Origin: Rhodococcus gordoniae
GTDB taxonomy: Bacteria; Actinomycetota; Actinomycetes; Mycobacteriales; Mycobacteriaceae
Length of the DNA stretch: 64,000 nt
Direction: 5' to 3'
Assembly: GCF_001646655.1 (NCBI RefSeq)
Contig: NZ_LPZN01000006.1
Coordinates: 108,167-172,166 of the forward strand
The number at the start of each line of letters is the position of its first letter. Within the stretch, counting starts at the first letter, position 1. Shown piece after piece: positions 54,318 to 64,000 of this stretch. Below the pieces are notes generated by a model, which did not search any database, was not told where the DNA came from, and saw nothing but the letters and a program-made list of their open reading frames with translations. Position numbers and translations under genes: made by a program.

Positions 54318-55535
54318 GTGCTGCGAATGGGGTTGACCGGAGGTATCGGCGCGGGCAAGTCGACCGTCGCCAAGGAGCTCGTCGAACTCGGGGCGGTGAT
54401 CGTCGACTCCGATGTCGTCGCCCGGGAGATCGTCGCTCCGGGCTCCGACGGCCTCGCCGAACTCGTCGACGCCTTCGGCGAGGACATCCTGCACGCCGAC
54501 GGCACGCTCGACCGCCCCGCGCTCGCGGCGAAGGCGTTCGCGAGCGACGACGCGCGCGCCGTCCTCAACGCCATCACCCATCCGCGGGTCGGCCGCCGCA
54601 CCGCCGAACTGGTCGCATCCGCGCCCGGCGACGCGGTGGTGGTGCAGGACATCCCGCTGCTCGTCGAAGGTGGCATGGCGCCGGCCTTCCATCTCGTCGC
54701 CGTGGTGCACGCCGACGAGTCCGAGCGGGTCCGCCGCCTCGTCGAGCTGCGGGGTATGCCCGAGGCCGACGCCCGGGCGCGCATCGCGGCGCAGGCGACG
54801 GAGGAGCAGCGGCGTGAGGTCGCCGACGTCTGGCTCGACAACACCGGCGATCAGCAGGTGCTGGTCGAGCAGGTCCGCAGACTGTGGAACGAGCGCCTGA
54901 TGCCCTTCGAGGAGAATCTGCGCACCGGTGTCGTGGTGGAGGCGGAACCGGTGCTCGTGCACGCCCGCGAGGAGTGGCATCGTCAGGCCCAGCGGCTCAT
55001 CGCCCGGCTTGCCCTCGCCGCCGGGGGCGCAGCGAAGCGCATCGACCACATCGGGTCCACCGCCGTGCCCGGTCTGGCCGCTGTCGACGTCCTCGACCTG
55101 CAGATCACCGTCGGTGATCTCGCGGCGGCCGACGCGCTCGCCCCCGCACTCGCTGCCGCGGGTTTCCCGCGCATCGACGACGTGGTCACCGACGAACCGA
55201 AGCCGTCCTACGGTGCCGGGGGCGAGACCGACCCGGCCGTGTGGGAGATGCGGTTGCACGGCAGCGCCGATCCCGGCCGTCCCGCGCGGGTGGCTGTCCG
55301 CGTGGACGGCTGGCCCGCCCAGCAGTTCGCGTTGCTGCTGCGCGACTGGCTGTCCGCGGTCGACACCGCGAAGCGCGAGTACGCAGATCTCAAGGCCGAC
55401 GCCGCGGCCGACGCGGCGCAGCGGTCCGACCCCGCCGAGGCGGCCGCCGCCTATGCGGCGCTCAAGGCGCCGTGGTTCGACCATGCGCACCATCGCGCAT
55501 GGGAGTGGGCCGCGAACACCGGTTGGTCGGCCTAG
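54318..55535 (+). CDS. coaE: Dephospho-CoA kinase fused to GrpB/UPF0157 domain
   Basis: Last step of coenzyme A synthesis: phosphorylates the 3'-hydroxyl of dephospho-CoA. The kinase (residues 1-200) has P-loop GLTGGIGAGKSTVA at 5-18, DSDVVAREIV, and HPRVGRRTAELV, with DIPLLVEGG in the lid region. Residues 215-405 form a GrpB/UPF0157 nucleotidyltransferase-like domain with KRIDHIGSTAVPGLAAVDVL and ADLKADAAADA. The same fusion occurs in M. tuberculosis CoaE (about 407 residues), where the C-terminal half aids folding or stability. GTG start; a GAGACT element ends 6 bases upstream, suggesting a leaderless mRNA. Confidence 0.95.
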   Translation: MLRMGLTGGIGAGKSTVAKELVELGAVIVDSDVVAREIVAPGSDGLAELVDAFGEDILHADGTLDRPALAAKAFASDDARAVLNAITHPRVGRRTAELVASAPGDAVVVQDIPLLVEGGMAPAFHLVAVVHADESERVRRLVELRGMPEADARARIAAQATEEQRREVADVWLDNTGDQQVLVEQVRRLWNERLMPFEENLRTGVVVEAEPVLVHAREEWHRQAQRLIARLALAAGGAAKRIDHIGSTAVPGLAAVDVLDLQITVGDLAAADALAPALAAAGFPRIDDVVTDEPKPSYGAGGETDPAVWEMRLHGSADPGRPARVAVRVDGWPAQQFALLLRDWLSAVDTAKREYADLKADAAADAAQRSDPAEAAAAYAALKAPWFDHAHHRAWEWAANTGWSA

Positions 55536-55596
55536 AGGCGTCCGGATCCCGGTGGATTCCCATCCGGGAATGTTCCGGACGCCCCGTCCGTTAGAG

Positions 55597-55614
55597 TAGT
55601 TGACAGTTCAACTA
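55597..55614. promoter_or_regulatory. Operator-like palindrome before LLM oxidoreductase
   Basis: Perfect 7-bp arms TAGTTGA and TCAACTA with a 4-base spacer, containing a consensus TTGACA. It lies 17 bases before the start codon of the flavin oxidoreductase, overlapping its promoter. MarR- and PadR-type repressors bind such AGTTGA-N4-TCAACT sites; none is encoded next to it. Confidence 0.65.
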
Positions 55615-55631
55615 TTAACGGAGGTTCCATC

Positions 55632-56774
55632 GTGCAGTTCGGCATCTTCACCATCGGCGACGTGACGCGCGACCCCACGACGGGCCGGGTCCCCACCGAA
55701 CACGAGCGCATCCTTGCGATGACGAAGATCGCACTGAAGGCCGAGGAGGTGGGGCTCGACGTCTTCGCGTCCGGCGAGCACCACAATCCGCCCTTCGTCC
55801 CGTCCTCGCCGACGACGATGCTCGGCTGGATCGCTGCGAGGACCGAGAAGCTCATCCTGTCGACCGCGACCACGCTCATCACCACCAACGACCCGGTGAA
55901 GATCGCCGAGGACTTCGCGATGCTGCAGCATCTCTCCGGTGGCCGCGTCGACCTCATGATGGGGCGCGGCAACACCGGGCCCGTCTACCCGTGGTTCGGC
56001 AAGGACATCCGACAGGGCATTCCCCTCGCCATCGAGAACTACCACCTGCTGCGACGGCTCTGGCGCGAACGCGTCGTCGACTGGGAAGGCAAGTTCCGCA
56101 CGCCGCTGCACGGCTACACCTCCACCCCGTGGCCGCTCGACGACACCCCGCCCTTCGTCTGGCACGGCTCCATCCGTTCGCCCGAGATCGCCGAACAGGC
56201 CGCCTTCTACGGCGACGGCTTCTTCCACAACAACATCTTCTGGAACAAGGAACACATCGAGCAGATGATCACCCTCTACCGCCGGCGGTTCGAGCAGTAC
56301 GGACACGGCACCGCCGACCAGGCGATCGTCGGGCTCGGCGGCCAGGCGTTCATGGCCGGGACCGAGGCCGAGGCGAAGCGGATCTTCCGTCCCTACTTCG
56401 ACAATGCTCCCGTCTACGGCCACGGCCCGTCGCTCGAGGACTTCTCGACGATGACACCACTGACCGTCGGCACACCCGAGCAGGTCGTCGAACGTACGCT
56501 CGGCTTCGCGGACTATGCGGGCGACTACCAGCGTCAGCTGTTCCTCATGGACCACGCCGGCCTGCCGCTCGACGTCGTGCTCGAACAGATCGAGATCCTG
56601 GGGCGAGAGGTCGTGCCGGTGCTGCGAACGGAATTCGAACGCCGCCGCCCCGCCCACGTGCCGTCCGACCCGCCCACGCACAGCACTCTCGCCGCGCAGG
56701 GCGCCGACTCGGCGCACCGGCACGTGATCCCGGCCCGCGTGGACCTCGTGCCGGAGGAGGCCGACGCCCGCTGA
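55632..56774 (+). CDS. LLM-class flavin-dependent oxidoreductase
   Basis: Luciferase-like monooxygenase or F420-dependent enzyme of 380 residues with a TIM-barrel fold. Visible: MQFGIFTIGDVTRD, GLDVFASGEHHNPPFVPSSP with the E-H-H motif near residues 46-50, LSTATTLITTNDPVKIAEDF, HLSGGRVDLMMGRGNTGPVY, and GDGFFHNNIF. GGAGG sits 7 bases before the GTG. A perfect operator palindrome overlaps the promoter, indicating tight repression, probably by an unlinked MarR-like protein that senses a quinone or xenobiotic. Substrate unknown. FMN versus F420 use cannot be decided here. Confidence 0.9.
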   Translation: MQFGIFTIGDVTRDPTTGRVPTEHERILAMTKIALKAEEVGLDVFASGEHHNPPFVPSSPTTMLGWIAARTEKLILSTATTLITTNDPVKIAEDFAMLQHLSGGRVDLMMGRGNTGPVYPWFGKDIRQGIPLAIENYHLLRRLWRERVVDWEGKFRTPLHGYTSTPWPLDDTPPFVWHGSIRSPEIAEQAAFYGDGFFHNNIFWNKEHIEQMITLYRRRFEQYGHGTADQAIVGLGGQAFMAGTEAEAKRIFRPYFDNAPVYGHGPSLEDFSTMTPLTVGTPEQVVERTLGFADYAGDYQRQLFLMDHAGLPLDVVLEQIEILGREVVPVLRTEFERRRPAHVPSDPPTHSTLAAQGADSAHRHVIPARVDLVPEEADAR

Positions 56775-56961
56775 CCCGCCACCGAGGACTTCGGCGCGGG
56801 GAAGGCCTCCGCCGCGTCGACGAGCCGGATCGGCAGGGCGGCGCGAGAACTCGCCGAACAGATCGCCCGTGGTGCCGGACGGGCACCGGCATCCCGGACG
56901 CCGCGCCCGCCGGGCTGCCACGTTCCTCCAAGGATCACCTGGCGTTCCCCGAATCGAGGGG

Positions 56962-57093
56962 TCAGATCAGATCCTTGCCGTCCCGTCGCGCTTGCAGCCA
57001 CTCCTCGAAGAACCCGCGGCACAGCACCGCCAGGACACCGGCGACCAGCACGGGCCAGATCAGGACGTAGATCGTCAGCGTGAGCATGTTCAT
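56962..57093 (-). CDS. 43-residue putative transporter small subunit
   Basis: Tiny gene whose ATG overlaps the TGA of the upstream symporter gene (ATGA). The product begins MNMLTLTIYVLIWPVLVAGV, one membrane helix, and ends FFEEWLQARRDGKDLI, a charged cytoplasmic tail. This matches a small-subunit family I recall beside sodium/solute symporters, with the core YVLIWP then RGF-x-x-E-W-x-x-A-R-R-x-G. The exact overlap and shared pattern make it very likely a symporter partner. It would easily be missed by gene callers because of its length. Confidence 0.75.
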   Translation of the reverse strand: MNMLTLTIYVLIWPVLVAGVLAVLCRGFFEEWLQARRDGKDLI

Positions 57094-58790
57094 CGGTTCT
57101 CCTTCTCCGGACTGGTTGCTGCAGGATCGTTCCCGGCCGTCGCGGTGTCCTCCTCCACGTCGAAGTCACCGACGCGCTGCGCGATGACCTCGAAATCGAA
57201 GTTCTCCTCGGAGTTCACGGACATCGCCCAGCACACCACCGTGCTGACCGCGTACGCGACGAGCGATGCGCTGAGCACCGCGTACTCGTGGACCGCGCCG
57301 AGCGCGAAGGGTGCGGCCGCCACTGCGGCGACGGTGCCGACGATGCGCGCGACCCGAATTCCGAAGAAGCCGAACGCCATCAGGCCCGCGATCACGCCGA
57401 CGCCGATCACCGAGGCGATGTCCACCGCCCAGGCGATCACTCCGTCCATCGGGAACCATCCGAACCGCACCGGCAGGAACGCTGCGAGGGCGACGAGCAC
57501 CGACGTCGTGAACGCCTTGTTGGTGACCTTGTCCCAGTAGAAGCTCGCGATGACGGGGAAGACCAGTGCGCCCCACAGTGCCCCGACGAAGACCAGCAGG
57601 TCGAGGATGCTCAGCCGCATGCTCGCGAAGGCGACGGCGGCGGCGGTCGCGACGATCATCGTGGCGCGCCCGACGAAGAGCATGCGCTTGGGATCGGCGT
57701 TGCGGGTGCCCCCGGCGATGTTCTGACCGTAGATGTCCGCCATCACGATCGACGACAGGGCCGACAGGTCGGAATCGGCGGTGGACGACAGCGCGCCGAT
57801 GATCATGACGAAGAACACGACGACCAGTGCCGTGGGCAGGAACGACGCCACCATCTGCGGCACGATGTTGTTGACGTCGCCGTCCATCGGGTCGATGCCC
57901 AGATACAGCGCGAGCACACCGAACATGCCGACCCCGATGACGGTCGCCCCGTAACCGATCGTCGCGGTGACGAAGGTCGGTTTGATGAGATCCTCCCGCA
58001 CCGCGAACAGCCGCTGCGCGATCGTCTGGTTTCCGATGGCATACGCGAGCACGGCCGCGATGTACGGCGCGCCCTGGTTCAGGAACGCCTCGCTCGAGAA
58101 GAAATCTCCCTGCTGGTCGCTGAGATTGCCGGCACCGCTGTCGAAGGCGCCGGGAAAGCCCGTGAGGAAGAAGACCGCCGGGATGATGACGACGACGGCA
58201 CCGAGCATCGCCACGACCTGCACGAAATCGGTGAGGACGGACGCGCGGAAGCCGGACCACAGGGTGTAGAGCAGCACCCCGACGGCGATGAACACCACGC
58301 CCTGAACGAAATCGAACGGGGAGAGCAGCGAGATGAGCACGCCCCCCGCGATAAAGTTGGACATCAGGCTGATCAGGCTGCCGACGAGATTCGAGCCGGC
58401 GAGCATGAGCTGGCTCGACCGGCCGTGCCGGGCGAACATGACTTCCGCCAGAGTGTGGGCTTTCGGTGCGACCGCGCGGATCCGCTTGCCGAAGGGGTAG
58501 ATGAACAGGATCATCAGTGCACCCCACAGCCCGTAGTGGATGGGGCCGGAGACGCCGTAGGTGTATCCGGAGGTCGCGGAGGCGTACAGCGAGGACGCCC
58601 AGATCCAGGTGGCGGTCATGCTGGCCGCCGACACCCCGAAACCGACCTTGTTGCCGGCGGTCATGTAACCGTCTGCGTTCTCGTCCTTCTTCCCGATCCG
58701 GGCGGAGATGAGAAGCGTTCCGCCATAGAAGAATACGAGCAGGGTAACGATCGTCGCGGCGCTGAAATGAACGAGCTCGGTGCCGTCCAC
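57090..58790 (-). CDS. Sodium/solute symporter (SSS family)
   Basis: Secondary importer of 566 residues with about 13-15 membrane helices. Seen: FFYGGTLLISARIGKKDENA near residue 20, GNKVGFGVSAASMTATWIWA, AEVMFARHGRSSQLMLAGSN, LLYTLWSGFRASVLTDFVQV (the conserved SSS segment), and IIGALSSTADSDLSALSSIV, which contains the Na2-site serines. The GTG at 58790 follows AAGGAGG; the longer reading to 58967 is not supported. Layout resembles DUR3-like urea/polyamine carriers but the substrate is open. Coupled to a 43-residue small subunit. Confidence 0.9.
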   Translation of the reverse strand: MDGTELVHFSAATIVTLLVFFYGGTLLISARIGKKDENADGYMTAGNKVGFGVSAASMTATWIWASSLYASATSGYTYGVSGPIHYGLWGALMILFIYPFGKRIRAVAPKAHTLAEVMFARHGRSSQLMLAGSNLVGSLISLMSNFIAGGVLISLLSPFDFVQGVVFIAVGVLLYTLWSGFRASVLTDFVQVVAMLGAVVVIIPAVFFLTGFPGAFDSGAGNLSDQQGDFFSSEAFLNQGAPYIAAVLAYAIGNQTIAQRLFAVREDLIKPTFVTATIGYGATVIGVGMFGVLALYLGIDPMDGDVNNIVPQMVASFLPTALVVVFFVMIIGALSSTADSDLSALSSIVMADIYGQNIAGGTRNADPKRMLFVGRATMIVATAAAVAFASMRLSILDLLVFVGALWGALVFPVIASFYWDKVTNKAFTTSVLVALAAFLPVRFGWFPMDGVIAWAVDIASVIGVGVIAGLMAFGFFGIRVARIVGTVAAVAAAPFALGAVHEYAVLSASLVAYAVSTVVCWAMSVNSEENFDFEVIAQRVGDFDVEEDTATAGNDPAATSPEKENR

Positions 58791-59234
58791 TGCGACCTCC
58801 TTCGTCTTCGCGTCGTGTCCACGGCGATCGGAGCGCAGCGCGGATCCACGGGGCGCGTTGCACGCGTCCGTTCGCGGTTCCGCTTCGGCGTCTGTCCGAT
58901 TCACCCCCGGACGGTGGGCATGCGTCGAACACCCGATCGGGCGTGGCATACCGCTCCAGCAGGGCACACCCGGATCCGGGCGTGTGCCGACGAAGAGGCG
59001 GCGGCGTTCTCGGTGGCGCCCGTGAACTGCGCGGGCGCGCGCCGCCGGCGCGAGGGGTTACCTCGGTCGGGCGATGTGCACGCGGAGAGGCGATCCGGGC
59101 CGGCCCGATGGTCGCCTTCTCGGTGCACTGCTTCGCCGGCCGAGGCAGATTATCATGTCCTTTGCGACAGTAACTTTTTCGCTCCCGTGCCCTGTGTTTC
59201 TGTGCAGGTGGCACCCACGTCGACGGCGTGAGCG
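58791..59234. other. Long intergenic/5' leader region of the symporter
   Basis: 444 bases without a gene. AT-richer DNA at 59148-59190 contains a minus-strand TAATCT/GATAAT element that could be the symporter promoter, leaving a GC-rich leader of about 350 bases. Within the leader is a 12-bp perfect palindrome CCCGGATCCGGG near 58968-58979 and other GC-rich inverted segments. I could not match it to a known riboswitch. Confidence 0.4.
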
Positions 59235-59744
59235 TCAGCGCCAGGAGACGGGCGCGCCCCGCTCCCGGAGCCATGCGTCGAGATCGTGACCGTGCGCGGC
59301 GATGCCGTCCACCGCCCGCAGCGCCGTCTCGATCGCGATCTCGGCCGCCCCGGCATCGATCAGACCGGCGGTGACCGCGACGACCAGTTCGTCGATGTCC
59401 TCGACGGTGGTGTCGCGACCGGTGCGGACGATCAGGTCGAGATAGTGGTCGTGGGAGTGCCAGACGTCACCGTCGCGCCGGAACTCGCCGACGTCGACGT
59501 ACCGGTCCTGATCGCGTTCGTTGCCCGGTGTGAAATGGAAGATCGAAGCCCGTAGCCGCAACTCCGGAAGCAGCCACGACTCGAGATAGTGGAACTGCGG
59601 GTGATCGGACGGTCGCGCCATGTACAGGCCCCACGCCTCGACGCGGTACTCGTCGACGGCGCGCACGAAACCCTTCGGGTCGATGTTGGTCTTCGCGGCG
59701 ACGTCGAACGTCTCGGTCTTCACGGGATGCGGGGTCGCGGACAC
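59235..59744 (-). CDS. DUF402 family protein
   Basis: Protein of 169 residues of the DUF402 group, whose studied members (FomD and staphylococcal homologues) are nucleoside di/triphosphate phosphatases. Seen: [60 protein letters not shown], with conserved Y/W and paired aspartates likely to bind metal. A TAGCCT -10 ends 7 bases before the GTG at 59744 (leaderless). It lies between coaE and uvrB on the opposite strand, the same place as Rv1632c in M. tuberculosis. Confidence 0.85.
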   Translation of the reverse strand: MSATPHPVKTETFDVAAKTNIDPKGFVRAVDEYRVEAWGLYMARPSDHPQFHYLESWLLPELRLRASIFHFTPGNERDQDRYVDVGEFRRDGDVWHSHDHYLDLIVRTGRDTTVEDIDELVVAVTAGLIDAGAAEIAIETALRAVDGIAAHGHDLDAWLRERGAPVSWR

Positions 59745-59751
59745 GGGATGC

Positions 59752-59815
59752 AGGCTAGCGGCCGGACCGTCCCGCACGTAGGAGCACGGTGCGTGTCGGT
59801 GGGAGCGCTTACTCT
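59752..59815. promoter_or_regulatory. Divergent leaderless promoters, DUF402 gene and uvrB
   Basis: Minus-strand TAGCCT (59757-59752) and plus-strand TACTCT (59810-59815) each end 7 bases before their start codon, within a 78-base intergenic region. No SOS box was seen in it. Confidence 0.6.
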
Positions 59816-59822
59816 GGTTTCC

Positions 59823-61982
<2,160 letters not shown>

Positions 61983-62027
61983 CCGCCCTGCCCGGTCGGC
62001 GCCGGAGACTCGGTAGGGTCCTTTCCC

Positions 62028-62900
62028 ATGGATCCCTCCTCGGCCGGGCGTACGGCCCGCGCGCTCGAACTGCTGCATTCGGTCGTCTACTTCGCGCCGG
62101 ACACCGCGAGTGAACTCGCCGCGCTGGGCGTCGACGGGCCGGCCGCACACTATTTCGGTGGGCGCTCGGCAGCCATGGGTGCCGTGGGCCCCGGCCTCGT
62201 GACGGCGACGTTCTACAGTTTCTCGCCCCGTCTGGTGGCCTCGGCCGTCCCGGCGGTGTGGCAGAGCGCCGAGCCTGCCGCGATCCTTGCGGCGCGGTTG
62301 CGCGGGCTGGACGCTCTCTACCGGCGGGTCCTCGGGCAGGACGTGCTCGATTCCGCGGAGATGAACGAGGCCACGGATCTCGCCGTCACCGCGGCGCGGG
62401 CGATCCCGGGCCCCGACGGGCGACCGCTCTACGCCGCCCACGCCGACCTGCCCTGGCCCGAGGAAGCGCATCTCCGGTTGTGGCACGCGCTGACATTGCT
62501 GCGCGAGTACCGCGGCGACGGGCACATCGCGGCGCTGCAGACGGCGGGGCTGTCGGGGATCGAATCGCTGGTCACCCACACGGCGACCGGCATCGGATTC
62601 GCCGTCGATCCCGCCCGGAAGCTTCGGGGATGGTCGCGGGACGAGTGGGCGGACGCCGAGAAGGGATTGCGCGGACGCGGCCTGCTGGACAAGCGCGGAG
62701 AACTCACCGGTGAAGGGTTCGAGGTCCGCGAGCTCGTCGAGGACCTGACCGACGACCTGGCGGCCGCGCCCTGGGGCGCGCTCGGCGAGGACGGCGTGGA
62801 GCGTCTGCTCGACCTCGCGTTGCCGTGGCGCGATGCCTTCGTCGATGCCGAGGTGTTCCCCGCCGGCCTCTTCGGCCCGCGTTACGGTGACGCACGGTAA
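62028..62900 (+). CDS. SCO6745-like hypothetical protein
   Basis: Protein of 290 residues resembling the actinobacterial SCO6745/SalK-type family of unknown function: RALELLHSVVYFAPDTASEL, PAAHYFGGRSAAMGAVGPGL (conserved Y-F-x-x-R-x-A-x-x-G), VTATFYSFSP, and RLWHALTLLREYRGDGHIAA in the middle. The C-terminal third resembles a winged-helix segment (KGLRGRGLLDKRGELTGEGF). A TAGGGT element ends 8 bases before the ATG, suggesting a leaderless mRNA. It follows uvrB in the same direction; no catalytic role can be assigned. Confidence 0.8.
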   Translation: MDPSSAGRTARALELLHSVVYFAPDTASELAALGVDGPAAHYFGGRSAAMGAVGPGLVTATFYSFSPRLVASAVPAVWQSAEPAAILAARLRGLDALYRRVLGQDVLDSAEMNEATDLAVTAARAIPGPDGRPLYAAHADLPWPEEAHLRLWHALTLLREYRGDGHIAALQTAGLSGIESLVTHTATGIGFAVDPARKLRGWSRDEWADAEKGLRGRGLLDKRGELTGEGFEVRELVEDLTDDLAAAPWGALGEDGVERLLDLALPWRDAFVDAEVFPAGLFGPRYGDAR

Positions 62901-62914
62901 CATCAAACCGGATT

Positions 62915-62939
62915 GTGGGATGAGACCCAAACGTCCCAC
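62915..62939. repeat. Inverted repeat before universal stress gene
   Basis: GTGGGA (62915-62920) and TCCCAC (62934-62939), 13-base spacer, in the 156-base gap between the SCO6745-like gene and the universal stress gene. It may be an operator or weak terminator. Confidence 0.3.
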
Positions 62940-63056
62940 CCGAGCCGCCCATCCCGCTACTGTCGACGCAGCGTATGGCGGGGGAGCGTGCGTGTCCTCC
63001 GTCGACGACGGCATCGGCGGCACACGTCGATGAACCACACACTCGATGGAGGATGA

Positions 63057-63509
63057 ATGAGCGCCTACCGGACCATAGTCGTCGGAACCGACGGTTCCGA
63101 ATCGTCGTATCGGGCCGTGGAGAAGGCAGCCGCTCTGGCCGGCGACGCCGGCGCCCAACTGGTGATCGCCTGCGCCTACTACCCGGCCGACCCCAAGGAC
63201 ACCGCGCAGGCCGCCGATGCGCTGCGCGACGAGGCGTACCAGATCACCGGTTCGGCCCCGACCTACGAGATCCTGCGCACCGCACGGGAGAAGGCGACCG
63301 TCGCGGGCGCCCGCAAGATCACCGAGCGCCCCATCGTCGGTGCTCCCGTCGAGTCGCTCCTCACACTCGTCGAAGAGGTCGACGCCGATCTCATCGTCAT
63401 CGGCAACCGCGGTCTCAACACGCTGACCGGCCGCCTGCTCGGTTCCGTCCCCTCGGACGTCGCCCGCAAGGCCCTGTGCGACGTGCTGGTGGTGCACACC
63501 GTCCGCTGA
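63057..63509 (+). CDS. Single-domain universal stress protein
   Basis: Cytosolic UspA-domain protein of 150 residues, equivalent in size and location to M. tuberculosis Rv1636 (TB15.3), which binds cyclic AMP. It begins YRTIVVGTDGSESSYRAVEK and has IVIGNRGLNTLTGRLLGSVP near residues 117-136, matching the G-2x-G-9x-G-S nucleotide loop. ATGGAGG precedes the ATG. Differs from the tandem protein at 21.9 kb by having one domain. Its stop is 4 bases from the convergent DUF732 stop. Confidence 0.93.
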   Translation: MSAYRTIVVGTDGSESSYRAVEKAAALAGDAGAQLVIACAYYPADPKDTAQAADALRDEAYQITGSAPTYEILRTAREKATVAGARKITERPIVGAPVESLLTLVEEVDADLIVIGNRGLNTLTGRLLGSVPSDVARKALCDVLVVHTVR

Positions 63510-63513
63510 CGGA

Positions 63514-63936
63514 TCAGCAGTACTCCTCGCGGGTGACCTCGAGGTAGCGCACGGCAGCGGTGTCCGCCGACATCCGCGAGTGTGTGGCCCCCGCGGCGTA
63601 GGCGGCGATCGGCCGAAGCGTGGCGAGGACGTCATGCTCCGGCACTCCCGCACTCAGCTGGTCGCACACCCCTCGCACCACCGCCAGGACGGTGTCGTCC
63701 CCGACGTCGGCGACCAGACCGGACGCCTCCAGCATCTCCTTCACCCGCAGGAACCGCGCGTCGGGCGGCATCGTGGAGGGTGAGGGCGCGGTCGACGTCG
63801 TGGAGGGGGCGGCCTGCGCCTCGTCCGGGGCCGGCGCCACCGACCCGCAGGCGGCGGAGACGAGGAACCCGCTCAGCGCCGCGACCGCCGCGCACCCCGC
63901 TCGACGTACCCGATGGTGCGCTGCCCGATAGGTCAC
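63514..63936 (-). CDS. DUF732 lipoprotein
   Basis: Exported protein of 140 residues. The signal segment GCAAVAALSGFLVSAAC ends in a lipobox-like S-A-A-C, followed by a threonine/serine/proline linker (PSTTSTAPSPSTMPP). The DUF732 domain follows with DARFLRVKEMLEASGLVADV, a conserved cysteine in VRGVCDQLSAG and the terminal cysteine EEYC, which probably form a disulfide. DUF732 proteins are typical of mycobacteria and relatives; their function is unknown. GTG start at 63936. Confidence 0.85.
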   Translation of the reverse strand: MTYRAAHHRVRRAGCAAVAALSGFLVSAACGSVAPAPDEAQAAPSTTSTAPSPSTMPPDARFLRVKEMLEASGLVADVGDDTVLAVVRGVCDQLSAGVPEHDVLATLRPIAAYAAGATHSRMSADTAAVRYLEVTREEYC

Positions 63937-64000
63937 TTGTTCGTTCCCTCCGCGGATGATCCGTCCCGTGTCCCTGCCCGGAAGGACGGTACCGTCCTTC

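Noticed and set aside
59148..59230. Plus-strand small ORF starting at ATG in the AT-rich patch upstream of the symporter
   Set aside because: No ribosome site and it runs on antisense into the DUF402 gene; more likely promoter DNA.
62889..62939. DosR-like site before the single-domain universal stress gene
   Set aside because: GACCCAAACGTCCC keeps only one half of the motif; described as a plain inverted repeat.

Overview
The window is chromosomal DNA from a high-GC, mycolate-type actinobacterium, most likely Rhodococcus or a close relative in the Nocardiaceae. The evidence is GC-rich codon third positions, many GTG starts, a mycolic-acid/cyclopropane-type methyltransferase, a WS/DGAT wax ester/triglyceride synthase and a DUF732 lipoprotein. 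A block from 34.9 to 63.5 kb (pdtaR, polA, rpsA, coaE-GrpB, DUF402, uvrB, small universal stress protein) also follows the order I recall for Rv1626-Rv1636 of Mycobacterium tuberculosis. I see no insertion sequence, prophage, CRISPR array or rRNA; there is one tRNA gene.

Layout. 0-5.2 kb: end of a complex I operon (nuoL, nuoM, nuoN). 5.3-7.7 kb: msrA, a 48-residue basic peptide and a membrane-anchored glutamate-synthase-like flavoprotein. 7.7-23.5 kb: a stress, lipid-storage and ion block with a methyltransferase, WS/DGAT, K+ channel, PEP synthase, TerC exporter behind a manganese-riboswitch-like leader, a CtpF-like P-type ATPase, a GNAT protein, an ABC exporter, a tandem universal stress protein and a flavodoxin. 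Three divergent intergenic regions here carry the motif GTGAC-N4-G-N-CCC, which resembles the DosR/DevR dormancy box; I infer a hypoxia/dormancy island. 23.5-25 kb: a DUF4389 membrane protein. 25.2-32.2 kb: a glycerol-phosphate/sugar-type ABC importer with a glycerophosphodiesterase, DeoR regulator and HAD phosphatase. 32.4-34.6 kb: a degenerate FtsK-like protein, a decayed coding stretch, lexA and a membrane protein. 34.7-41.3 kb: a tRNA, pdtaR, and a branched-chain-amino-acid-type ABC system with its binding protein on the opposite strand. 41.6-50.5 kb: polA, thioredoxin, a GlxA-type regulator facing a 39-residue membrane peptide, a 2H phosphoesterase, a beta-decarboxylating dehydrogenase and a polar amino acid ABC importer. 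50.5-64 kb: a methyltransferase, rpsA, coaE-GrpB, a flavin monooxygenase with a clear operator, an Na+/solute symporter with a 43-residue partner, DUF402, uvrB, an SCO6745-like protein, a universal stress protein and a DUF732 lipoprotein.

A recurring feature is a TANNNT-like -10 element ending about 7 bases before the start codon (polA, uvrB, DUF402, lexA, an ABC ATPase, a methyltransferase and others), which implies leaderless mRNAs. Several tiny genes (48, 43 and 39 codons) are described here in addition to the larger ones. All family assignments come from reading motifs; no database search was run.
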